DNA from: Folioceros fuciformis
Lineage: Eukaryota; Anthocerotophyta; Anthocerotopsida; Anthocerotales
Direction: 5' to 3'
DNA: 64,000 nucleotides
NCBI GenBank assembly: GCA_049999805.1
Contig: JBNGIO010004579.1
Location: 1 to 64,000 of the forward strand
The first letter of the stretch is position 1. Every line of letters starts with the position of its first letter. The notes below the pieces were generated by a model, which saw only the letters and a list, made by a program, of their open reading frames with translations, was not told where the DNA came from and ran no database searches. The translations under genes were made by a program, and so were the position numbers. Shown here one piece after another: positions 10,000 to 20,797 of the stretch.

Positions 10000-12116
10000 C
10001 TATAGAATCCAGTTGCACGTTTTGAATCCCTGGTGGTCGGTGAACGTGATCCAAGCCTGACCCAAGCGGCCGCCTCGCCTCATGTCAGCAGCCCGACCAC
10101 AAGTTCCTACTTTCGGGGAACCCAAAACCAAGGACGCAAAATGCTGCCACATTGGCGCGTCCCACAGCGGCTGTAGCCGCAATGCCGGCATGTGGCGAAC
10201 CAAGTCCCTGGCAAGCAGCAGCCACATTCTAATCCGCTCGTCATCGTCTCTCGTCAGCTCCACAGTGCGGTTGTGGACATGGTACATCTTGCAAAGCGGG
10301 TGACCCATGCACTGGTGTGACGACACGTTCGCGTACTTGTCGTCCAGCCACTGGACAGAGCCGCGCTCCAGGCGCATTCCCATGTAGATCAGCCCCGACG
10401 CCATGGCCTGCTCCTCGTACATGTGGTGCACCACTTTGAAGGGAATCAGCTCCACCAGCACAGTGTCCTTGCGCTGCATCAGGGACGGGTTGAGCAGATT
10501 GGCGCCGTGCAGAGAGACGCTGATCCCCGCGTCCTTCATCAGGGCCACCTGCTGCCAGAAGTCCATTCCCACCAGCTCCACTGCTCGCCAGTACAGGCCC
10601 GTCGATGCGACAGCGGAAAGCATGGCCCGTGCGCTGGCTGGATCGAATTGCCGCCGCTTGAATGTCCCCGTGTTGTTGCGTAGGATGTAGAGAAGGTGGA
10701 TCGAAGGATCGAAGAGGGGGCCTGATGGCGGCATCAAGCGCTGGTGTATTGCCGGTGCCGCCTGCCTGTACAGTCTCCTGCGCATCTGGTCCGCTGTAGC
10801 CACTCCTCCTGGCCAGTAGCTTGTCTGAGAGCAACAGCACATCCAAAAGCGTGGATCAACACAAAGATAATATCTGGATCATGATTCTGCTGTCCAACAT
10901 CTCTTGGAATGGTTCAGAAACAAAACAGTTTCCAACAATACAAGCAGGATCCTGCAGGGAAGACTCTGTTCGATGGCATCATGAGCAATAAACAGACGAC
11001 AAAGCAATGTGAAGAGAATTCACCTTGAGAATGCCTGGTAAAAGAGCTTTCTGAAAACAGACTGGTTGTTGCTCGCTTGCGTCTGCGATTGATCCATTGA
11101 ATTCCACTCTCCCGGCAGCAGCACTCCTTGCTCCAAGGATGTGGCTAGGAGGTATCCTCCATCCTTCCAAAGGCCGCATGTTCACCAGGCCCAGCACTTC
11201 TGCCAGGTATGTAGCATGGTACGGATGTGCAACTCCCCGGGATAGGACGTCAGGCTCCAAGTACTGCCCCAGGCCTTCCGGCGCAATGCGGAAGAGGAAG
11301 CGGGAGATGACGTCAGAAAAGGCCGGCAAAGTTGCTTGGTTCATGAGCAACAGCACATTCACTCGAGCGTGGAGGTGAGCAACATTTGTTGTGGCTCTTT
11401 CCAGGTTGATGAGACAGGAGGTTCCATTGTGCCAGGTTACATTCCTGTCATGGAGCCACTCCAAAGGTCTCTCTGTGACAGGCCCGAATCCGGTTTCCCG
11501 AGCTTTGCTGTGGTCCTGCCAATACTGCCTGAGGTTGCACGAGACGGGCGCCACAGGCCCGTCGGGGAAGAAGCTGGTACCATGTCGACACGTTTGTTTT
11601 CCTGCAGCTTGCACACACGAGTGTCACAGATTATGGACGTGGAAATCGTGCCGACATTTCTGCGGATGTCGACCGGACTGTTGAGGTTTTCCAAAAGGCT
11701 ACTGACCGGGAGGACGCACCGAGCACTACAAGTTTAGAGCCGTTGAAGCAGACATTCCTGAACTCCCAGAAGCGCTGGCTTCTAGCCTGGTCGTCTTTCA
11801 AGGAATAAATCGCCAAATCTGAGTTTCTCCTCGCGAAGTCGGGATCTAAGCTCGCGAAGTAGCGGGCTTCCTCTTGCAAAGCGTCCGAATCAACTGCTTG
11901 AACAGGACTGCTGTGTTCTTCTCGCAGAGAAGAGCACCAAGTCTCGAAGCCTCGTCGAGGGAGTCCGACGCGGACCACGCTGATGGAACCCAACAAGCAC
12001 AGGCAGAGCGTGGCAAGAAGCCACGCGATTGTAACGCCAGCAGGAATGCATTTGCGTCCTCGGTGCCAAGGGAATCTGCGCATGGCTGCACGCTGCAACG
12101 GGCTGCCTTTAGCCAT
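10000..12116 (-). CDS. GT61 family glycosyltransferase (EOGT/DUF563-like), type II membrane protein
   Basis: Three exons read from the right: 12116-11720, 11601-11024, 10824-10000, giving 599 aa. A signal anchor at about residues 27-47 (VTIAWLLATLCLCLLGSISV) after a short basic tail predicts a Golgi type II protein. The lumenal part has potential N-glycosylation sites (NVTW, NGTS) and ends in the GT61 catalytic region, with ISVSLHGANLLNPSLM near residues 426-441 followed by VLVELIPFKVVHHMY. GT61 enzymes transfer xylose, arabinose or N-acetylglucosamine to glycans and cell-wall polymers; the donor cannot be told here. The first intron was placed at donor gtgcgt because it restores the frame; an acceptor six bases upstream would add two residues. 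Neighbours are convergent on one side and a same-strand gene on the other. Confidence 0.82.
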
Positions 12117-12835
12117 CTCTGTAATGTGAAAGAACTGGCTCGAATGGCTCCTCTGAAAAGCAGGAGTCTTCCCACGTTTTCCCCCATGGACGCAGGACGC
12201 CCGTGCTGCTTTACGGGCAGTGTGATAACTGCCCTTGGACTCCTCATCTTCACAGCACTACAGACGACGCGAGAACCCGTCTGCTGTTTCCACTTGCAAT
12301 ATTCGGAAGATCGCGAGGTCTCATCATTTGTGTCTCGACGACTACAGTCACTCCACTTGCTACATGACAAAACCAAGGAGAACTGCAACTGACATTTCTT
12401 GGGAATGATGAAGTGGGCATAGTACATTTCTACCTTTTTGCTGCTTTTGCTTATCCCTTCAGTAGGTGTCCACGTGCATTTATCCATACAAAACCAGTTC
12501 CGGAAGGATACTGCTGACACTGTTTGCTACTACTCATCCACTGCAATGCAGCTCCTCATTTGACATCCTTCAATACTTGCACTTGGCCCAGTAAGTTCCA
12601 CACTTAGCTTTCTGTTAATGAGAGAGTCAACCAGTGACGAAATACCAGGCCAGGATGATCAAGGCGGCTCGACCTTAAAACCTCGAGTGTTACGCCCTCT
12701 ACTGAGTGATAAAGAGGGAGGTGAGACTTGCCCCGCCGTGTAAGCATTCTTGTCATGACAAGATATCCACCTGGTTTTCATCAACATCCACTACAGATCA
12801 CGCTCTGTGCAGAAAGCCCTGGGAGGAGGCAAATA
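12117..12835. other. Intergenic between GT61 and metallophosphoesterase genes
   Basis: This is the upstream region of the GT61 gene and the 3' flank of the metallophosphoesterase (both minus strand). Several short frames overlap here, none with a recognisable domain. Confidence 0.4.
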
Positions 12836-15114
12836 TCAAGTTGTGCTTGTAGAAGCACTGCTGTAAATTTGCGTGTCTTCCACAACCCAGAAGGGATTGC
12901 CTTCTCGAATCCAAACCTCAGCTATCCTTTTCAGCTCTCCTTCCTGGAAATCAACCACAGTGAACTGGCGATCTGAAACCTCTATCAGGTTACCCTCACA
13001 TTCTGAACAGCTTTCAGGCGGAGGCACAGGCTCCGTTGAATTGGGGTCCGTGACAAGCATGCGCCTTGTCCTGGGTACAACCGCACCGTTCAGATACACT
13101 GTTCCGTTGGCTCCGGCAACAACCATCGTTCTTTCCCCAACGACTTGCAGCTTCTTGTGCATGTGCCCGAAGACCACTAACGGAATTTTTCGCCTTCCTG
13201 ATGCTTGCACAGTTGCAATCGCTGCAGCTAAGTCTGAAACGGAATATGAAAGAGTCAAACTGCGTCCAAGGGAGCAATAAAAGCGGCACATAACAAAATT
13301 CCAATTATGTATCGATTAGGAGGTAAATACCACGATCCCCATGATCACCAGCTTTTCGAACCCAGTCTTTCCCGCAGATATCGTATCTGTTTGGTCCCAA
13401 TCCTGAAAAACCATAACCGTTTCAGAACCCCAGCCCGAAGGAATCCACATGCGTTGAAGGTTATCAGAAAGCCCTGGGTTATGCATGAAACAACCATGCA
13501 GCTAAATGAATTACCACAAGTATCATGCTTTGTGGATCCCAATCCTGCTTGCAGTACAACAAGATACTATAACTGAGTCATATTACAGTTGTTGAAACTC
13601 ATGCACAAAGTTATGGTGTGCATAAATCAGGCTGAACCAATCTTGCAGCCAGTCGTAGTACAAACAGCATACACAATTGGCCTGTGCTTGTCGTGAAAAG
13701 AAAGAGGAGCCGAGCTAAAACCATTTGCAATCAGGTCTTACCAAGAGGACCATTGTGCGCTAGAAAAATCAGGGAATGATCAATTGGCGCTCCAAGAGCC
13801 ATCTCTGTTATTCTTATTTCACTCTCCACCATGGTTCTGATGCCATACCTGATAAAGCAACTGATCATGATAAGTGGGAAAAATAAACAAAGGAGCCAAG
13901 GAGGGCACCACTTCAATAACCACATCATTTTAGTTCTTGGAGCTCATCCATGCAAAAAAGTTCACACATCCTTACCGCTGGCCAAGCAGATCCGCAGGGT
14001 TAAAATGGGTTCCTCCACTGGAAAACGGACGACCGCCAACCACACTAAGCTGGTACTGAGGATAATCTAGTCTGCTATATCCCACATGCTCCTGTCCCAG
14101 GCTGTGAACACAGTCTTGTCAACAACCTCTGTCAAGTAATGAAATCACAGAAGGCACGAGCCGACAGTAACACCACTTACGCAAGAAGCTGAGCAGTGAC
14201 ATTGTCAGGATCTTGACATGGGTCTGCCCTGTACTTCTTTTGCCTGGCCTGCCAAGAAAATATCCTGTCATGACCAATGTGAGGTGACACCCCAACATCA
14301 TACACTGATAGCTTTCCTGCCCTGTGACTGGTGTTTTACTCCAGAAGCTCCTTCCGTACACAGTATGGCTCAACTCAAGTACCTTTTGTAAGGCCCAGCT
14401 GTCCACCAACAGTCATGGTTGCCAAGAATGACGGATTTCGGAAAATTAAGGTCGCTGATGCTTTTGACAAGATCAACATTCTCCTCACCAAAATCCCCTG
14501 CTTTCCATCACACGGCAGAGATAACAGTTCAGCCTCTGTAGACATCAGGCTTTTGACCTCAAGTTCACCAGCTGCCTCAAGCGCCTCAGAGCCTGTGAAG
14601 CATTTCGAAGAGCAATTACACCCCCGCCCCCCCCACCTCCTAGCGACAAGCAAACTGTCTGTTCGAAGCTGCCCATGGCAAAGTCTCAGTCAAAGCCATG
14701 CGGCCAACACAACTTGATTCGGTGCACCTGTAAAGAGGACGAGGTCCGGCTGAAAACCAAGAGGGCAAGCAATGTTAGATTTCCCCTCAAACGGCCGCAA
14801 TTAAAATCCACCCCGCATCACAGAGGGGCACAGTACCTTCAAACCCCTCAGAGCCATGTGATCCTTCACGGGATCCCAGTCCTCATGCTGGCGAATGCAA
14901 GCACGATTAAAAGCAAAATCCCACGAAGAAAGAGACGGAAGCAAGCGTGAGAATGAAACACGTCCACTGGCCTCGTGCAGAACCTTACCACATCACCAAC
15001 GACTGCGATCCTAAGCGACTTAGGCACATCAGGTCTGCCCGTCATGGCTGCTGCCCGAGGTGCAGATCGAGATCTGCAGAATGATGAAGCGCGCCAGGAG
15101 TTCATGAGAACCAT
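12836..15114 (-). CDS. Calcineurin-like metallophosphoesterase, probably plastid-targeted
   Basis: Nine exons from the right: 15114-14989, 14887-14837, 14749-14728, 14497-14383, 14264-14181, 14101-13976, 13848-13742, 13402-13331, 13233-12836, giving 307 aa. All junctions keep phase, including a 22-bp microexon (14749-14728). The metal-binding motifs appear in order: GDVH at 40-43, GDFG at 67-70, GNHDCW at 92-97, AHNGPLG, and GHMHKKL at 198-204. SVVGGRPFSSGGTHF is typical of the cyanobacterial/plant branch of the family. A short Ser/Arg-rich N terminus suggests a transit peptide. The enzyme would hydrolyse a phosphomonoester or diester using two metal ions; the substrate is unknown. The start is the first ATG after an in-frame stop. 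Confidence 0.88.
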
Positions 15115-16240
15115 TCTCGAAGACCACTCCGGCACGGCAAAGGCATCCAATCACAAAACGGAGCAGCAAAACCAGTGCCGCACGTATTCTAATTGACTAG
15201 CAATGTGCAGGCTCACATCCTGCCTGACCAATCCGGCAAGCTTCCCGCAGAGAGAGGAAAAACGTTCACGCACATTATATCCTTCAGCTCAGCATGCCAA
15301 ACCCTCACTTAGAGGTGATAAGTAAAACTATTGTCGCGCGATCGGAAGAGAACGCGCTGCTGTCAGCTTCTCCATGGCGTCGGATCTGCTGTCGCGATCC
15401 TGCAGTGCGGAGCAACAGGCAGCGTCACCGACGGCATCGACGCCATCCTTGACGCCGTGTCCGCGTGCTCCATCGCAACGCCTGTGCCTGTGCCTGTGCC
15501 TTTGCCTTTGCCTGTGGCCCTGCCGTCGAGAGTGCACGCCGGCTGTCCGGCAGGCAGGCTTTTCCGAGTCCCCCGGGAGCCTGCCCGGCGAGCAGTCGGC
15601 GTGCGTCTCGTCTCGTGCCGCGTCTTCTCGTGTCTTTCCCCTCTTGCCTGGGCTGCTTCACATCTGCTGCATTTAGTTGCGGTCCCCGCTTTGCATGCCC
15701 GACGCTGCGACCAGATACAGTACACAAAATCCGCGCCTGCGCCTTCTCCAGTGAATCTTCGAATTAAAGTAATTATTGCCCATATGTTGTAAAATAATTA
15801 TACATCCAAACTTAACCCGTCATGCCCTATTGTTCTTGTATTTTATATCTTATATCTTATTTTCCAGTTTTACTCAACCAGCTGAAAGGTCTATAAGTGT
15901 TTGCATAATATTATCAGAAAATAAGAAAACAAATTATACTTTCACTTCTTGTTTTGCTAAAGCAATAGCAAGGTTGGGTGCATATCTAACAAAAAGACCA
16001 TGCACCATCATTGGGAGAAGTGGGTAAATCTTCTCGTCACTAATCCAAGGCCAAATCACAAAACCTTAGCCCGTTTGCTCAAGCTTGCTCGAAAGTATAC
16101 ATTCAATATTAAAAAACAACATACCGAAAAATTCTATGCATGTCTAGAGACACGACTACATTCAAAGCAAGATAGGTCCTATTGAATCGGCTCTTGACAT
16201 CATAGGACTCATAATGGCTCATCTTATGGATCCTGACTAT
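15115..16240. other. Intergenic: promoter side of metallophosphoesterase, then AT-rich DNA
   Basis: 15330-15720 is GC-rich and contains a short CCTGTG hexamer array at about 15480-15516. It keeps several frames open, but no domain is visible. From 15760 the DNA turns AT-rich and looks like degenerate repeat DNA. A frame at 16000-16185 with basic residues is not recognisable. Confidence 0.4.
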
Positions 16241-16489
16241 GATAGCAACATGGCTTTTCTATAGGAGATTGAGTTGGGAACTAACTTTGATAGCAACATG
16301 GCTTTTCAATAGGAGATTGAGTTGGGAACTGACTTTGATAGCAACATGGCTTTTCAATTGGACATTGAGTTGGGAATTGACTTTGATAGCAACATGGCTT
16401 TTCAATNNNNNNNNNNGGACATTGAGTTGGGAATTGACTTTGATAGCAACATGGCTTTTCAATAGGAGATTGAATTGGGAACAAAGTAG
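16241..16489. repeat. 48-bp minisatellite, about five copies, interrupted by an assembly gap
   Basis: A 48-bp unit beginning GATAGCAACATGGCTTTTCA starts at 16241, 16289, 16337, 16385 and (after the gap of N at 16407-16416) 16442. Because 48 is a multiple of three, the array is open in frame; one frame reads IATWLFNRRLSWELTL per unit and the opposite strand is also open. The true copy number is unknown because the gap falls inside the array. Confidence 0.9.
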
Positions 16490-16700
16490 GAACTTAAAGA
16501 AGTGAAGGTTTTGTGTTCTCTCATTTTTATGTCTAAGATTTAAGCTAGCACTCAGAAGTTGATAATAAGACATAGCTTACATGAAGGTTGGGCTCATACC
16601 AGGTTCGGAGTCCCATAGCCAGCTTGATTCGTGCAGTCTCCAGGGCTCATGGTGGCCAGGGGAGTAGAGCCCAGTAGACTTCACGAGTCTCTGCAGGTGC

Positions 16701-18425
16701 CTACAGTGACAGTTCTGGAGGAAACAGAGTCTGCAGAGCAACAGTTCGGTCCAAAAACAGCAGAGCATCGTACCGGTTGGCCAAGGACGTGGGCACATAA
16801 TTCATTATCCAGTCATGGTTAGGTTTATACACCGCTGTGATGTGTCTATGGCCCCGCATCTCCGCCAAACAGCCTTCCCGGTGCTTGGAGCCGAACACGA
16901 ACGCCAGACGCCCTTCATTCAACCTCCCAGCCACCAAATGGAAGTCTAGTTCCCAGCACATGGACGTACAAGGAGGCACCGTCAAGATCTCCCCGGGACC
17001 ATCCGCGGTCTGCGACGCAAACACGGTGCCCCGGTAAGTGCTGAATCCTACCAACTTCACGGCGTCCCTTCCCAACTCCTCCCTGGCTAATCCCCCTAGA
17101 TTGACATATCCGTCACGACTCAGGCTGCTTGCCTTGTAGTCCCCGATATGCAAGTTGTGCGACCACACAATTCCCTTCGACAGCGGCCCGTAGTGATCAA
17201 GCAGATCCCTGACCGTGTCCATCATATGGTGGACGCGGACGTTCCAATACGTGCCCCCCAGTTTCTGAAACATGCACCGGTAATATTTCTCCACGCTCTT
17301 CACAATACGAGCACTCTGTACTGCTTCCAAGAAAGCAGTAGGCTCGACGCTGTTGCGCCGCTTCTGCAACATCTCCTCAAGCGTGTCCCCTAATCCCTCC
17401 TCGCAGCCCTTTGGATGCGAGATTAGCGACCTGGCGTAGTCCCACTCTTTCCTCAGATAAGGATTGAAACACTCGTATCGAAGCCTCGCCTTCTTGGCTA
17501 GGATTGGATCAATCCGCTCCATCGCCGTCACTGCATCCTTGATCGACTCCGCCAGGGAGAAAATATCCAGGCCGTAAAATCCAACCCGATTCTCAGGACT
17601 GTTAACCTTGGAATTCCATATCCACATCCATGCCACCATCCTCTGTAACTCCGTGTTGCGAAACGTCCACGTCGGCCACCTCCTGCATTTGTGCAACAGC
17701 CGTTTTCAACATTAACCTCCCAGCGACATTGTTCCCGCACATACATGTTTCATTCATCTCTTCAAACTCCGTGACTCCAAATCCACAGGCCTACGAGGAA
17801 ACAAGCCTCACAGAAGACACAAACATACATACTTGAAAGAATGAAGGACCTCGCTGACACTGCTATTTTTATAGCGGTCAGGATGTTCCTCCACCTGGTT
17901 GATGAAGCCGTTCACGTTTTGCGACGGAGGCCACTCCCCTTCAATAGCGATGAATCTGAATCCGTGCTTGTCTATGAGTTCCTGTGAGATCAAACGACGC
18001 CACTCGTAGAATTCGTGCGTGCCGTGAGTCGCCTCTCCCAGCATCACCACTCTGGCGTTCTTCAACTCATTGAACAACTTGCTGAGGTCTGCCACCGATT
18101 TGAACGGTATAGCCAGCTCCGACAATTCCTTCACAAAGTTGGAGTCCGTAGGGTGTTGTGATTCGCTCGCAGCAGCAATCGGAATCTTTGGCTGCTTTCC
18201 TCGGAGCCTAGGGTTCTTTTGGCGCTTTCCTCCAGACCTGAGTTGAGTGCAATGTCCGATCCGCTGCCGCCAGGAACGATCAAAATTCAGCATGCAGGCT
18301 GCAGATGGCTTTCTCTCATGAGATAGTGCACCAGCATAGGACGGAGGCAAGTCACTCCACCCTGGCCCCCTCTTTTGCAACGACGGTGGTACGCAGGACG
18401 ACGACATGTCGATTACACTCGCCAT
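16701..18425 (-). CDS. Erythromycin esterase family protein (PF05139-type)
   Basis: Two exons, 18425-17833 and 17682-16701 (donor gtatgt, acceptor tgcag, phase 2), give 524 aa. After a basic, Ser-rich leader of about 95 residues, possibly an organelle transit peptide, the esterase fold begins. The signature LGEATHGTHEFYEWRR lies at residues 129-144 (Glu and His are candidate catalytic residues), followed by FRFIAIEGEWPPS, the junction RWPTWTFRNTEL, VGFYGLDIFSLAESI and WSHNLHIGDYKAS. The bacterial prototype opens macrolide lactones, but most family members have unknown substrates, so antibiotic hydrolysis should not be assumed. Members are scattered in plants and frequent in bacteria, which leaves an old transfer possible. 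The start is the first ATG in frame. The minisatellite lies about 210 bp beyond the stop. Confidence 0.88.
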
Positions 18426-19423
18426 CACGACAATCACAATACTTACGATGATGCATCTTGCTTATCCTCCTATGTGCTGTATATGATGGGTACAGGATGG
18501 AGACCTAGGACCTTCTTAACTCCTGGATTTATTTGAATCACGGTAACGGATCTTTACACAGTACGATTTGAAAAGGAGGTGAATAAATGTGTCTATCCAA
18601 GACTCTCACAGGGCCCATGCTGCCATGTTTGGGAGCACACCCAGGGGAGCGGAACGTCCTTCTAAGAGTGCACAAGAAACCGCTGAACTAACAGAAGAGG
18701 CCAAATAAAAAAATTGCAGATTAGTGAGGGCAGGCATCCATGGAAGTGGGTTGCGGGCTGCTGAGGTCGGCTGATTGGTCTGTTGGCGTAGTTGGAATGG
18801 CAGACCAAGACAATCTGAAATCAGAGGAACAGAAAAATCACATCTTCGGACGTGGTGGCCATTCTGGGGTTTTAGACTGTGAGGAAAGTAAGCTCCAACG
18901 TGGTGAGGTTTAGGGATTACTGATCCAGGGAAATCGAAGAATATCATGACGAGGCAATGCCCCGGCTGGCGTCGTCTAGCACAAGTGGCAGCGGTTGCGG
19001 ATAATACCCTACAGGAGAGCTTCCCTGTCATCACCAGGGAATTCCCTCATCCCGTCACGCACCGAAGACAATCACAGGCCTGCACAGTACAGGATTTGCA
19101 GTATAAAGGGTTGACTGGATCGTGATGTCCATGCTACCAGTCAGGCAGCAACATCAGCTGGTAATCCTGTATGGATCACGGGGGTTGAGATGCTCTGAGG
19201 CGTTTGAGCTGGGGCAAAGATACGAAGAGCTGGGTGCCCGATGTGAAGGTGGTGAGCAGGCACGTGAAACGGCTGTGCTGGATAAGCGATACAGCTTTGT
19301 GCAGACTGCAGCGGATTGTCTGGAGCAGCTGCTGCTTCCTTGAGGGTATCGTGGATCGCTGGTAGGGGTGGTGAAGAGCTTTTGAAGTATTGGCGCACTC
19401 ATGATCATCCTAGGGCTTTACTG
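18426..19423. other. Divergent intergenic region; right part duplicated at 24.2 kb
   Basis: The left part is the upstream region of the esterase gene. From about 19127 (CCAGTCAGGCAGCAACATCA) the sequence is a diverged duplicate of 24210-24409, the leader of the RING gene. A 142-codon minus-strand frame at 18606-19034 has no recognisable domain. Confidence 0.5.
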
Positions 19424-20797
19424 ATGGCCCACGTTGTAGGTGTCAGGCCGGGGGCTGTTTCTGATGAAGATCAGAACAGGGGAGAGTATGAGAGTCTCAG
19501 TCTTTATTCAAGTTCTGATTTCACATATCGGGCCAAAGCAGCGTACAGGGAGATTCTACGAACTGTGGACGGACTCCGACCTCTGCACACACGAGTCTCA
19601 AGGCTGAATGCGGCATGGGTAACACCCTCCGCTGCTGGCAGCCTTCTCCCCAGGTCAAGTGGAGCTTCAAGTGCATCTGGCAGTACACAAGAGATCTGGA
19701 CGAGTCCTTCAGCTTGTGGACGCCCATGGGTCTCCTTTCTTCTCTGCCTCAAAGTGAGTGAGATGGTTGCCTCAATTTCAGTCCTTCATGTCTCTGGGGA
19801 TGAGAAGCCCCTAGTACCCCTACGTGTTTGGATTGCCGGCTATGCTGCTTACTGTCTTGCCAGCCTTCCTGTGCTGTACTGGCGCTATGTGCGTCAGTAC
19901 GACTTCGCTTCCTACGTGCACCACTCGTTGCTTCCTGCACATGAATCCGACGAGTATCCGAGGCTGCTGGCTGCAGACCATCAGAGCACAGAGTCTTCAG
20001 GATCAAGGTACGTGCGTGCGCAGCTAGGGTGCACCTTTTTGTGAGCTGGATGCTGCGACACATCATAAGTTGAGGCGTGTTGTGGATGTTTTGAATTTGC
20101 AGGTTTGTAATGGCACTGGGAAGATTTGACATAGCTCTCCATTGTTTCGTACTTGTCTGGTTTGTGGTGGGAAATTTCTGGATCTTTGGTGGAGAAATAT
20201 CATCCAGCGATCTAGCTCCCAATTTGTACTGGTAATATCATGCTCATCTGCAGGCTGGGTGGCCCCAAAGTGTTGTGTTTCATTATGTTAGCAAGCTTTG
20301 CGTGCTGGAATGCAGTGTCGTTGCCGACTTTTGGAATGGGGGAGCCCAAGGATGCATGTGAAGCATGAGAACTAGGTGTGACGTAAGCATATGCATCTGC
20401 CTGCTTAGTTGGATGTGTGAGGAGGGTCTCTCATCAGATGTAAGCGGAATGAGGCTAAATGAATGCTCATGACAAGTTTATTTTCGCAGTTCATCCTGAT
20501 GGGAGTCAATGGTGCTCCTGCAGTGCTTTTTCTCTAGCTCCATATCCCAGCATAAAACGAACGTTCCTGCTTTGCTTTTACGTGTCATGTACATACGAAA
20601 GCTTGCTGTAACATGTGCGTTGCGTTGCGTTGCGTTGTGGACACAGGTGGTGCACTGTTCTCTTGGTTCTCGACTGGTTTGGATACGGATTAACGCTGGT
20701 CATCTGCGTGGGCTGTGTTTGCTGCCTATCAACTTGGCGACGGGATATCGCTGATCACTATGGGGTGAACTTCGAGGTCAAGAGTACGTTGTACTGA
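19424..20797 (+). CDS. Four-helix membrane protein, RING-less paralogue of the downstream RING ligase
   Basis: Three exons, 19424-20007, 20103-20231 and 20647-20797, give 287 aa. The exon boundaries and phases are the same as in the complete paralogue at 24410. It keeps four hydrophobic segments (VSEMVASISVLHVS, VWIAGYAAYCLASLPVLYW, DIALHCFVLVWFVVGNFWIF, VLLVLDWFGYGLTLVICVG) but stops soon after the last one (KSTLY). The loop and the RING-H2 finger are absent, and I find no RING remnant downstream to 21350. The position of the paralogue's start ATG reads ATC here, so translation must begin at the next in-frame ATG (19424). It is either a pseudogene or a shortened membrane protein that could compete with the full ligase. 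The intact splice sites and frame favour a retained protein, though evidence for expression is lacking. Confidence 0.6.

Noticed and set aside
10082-10690. Plus-strand frames over the GT61 gene
   Set aside because: Antisense shadows of the last GT61 exon.
15331-15792. Open frames on both strands over a GC-rich stretch
   Set aside because: The length is explained by low stop frequency in GC-rich DNA and a CCTGTG array; no domain or consistent splice signals.
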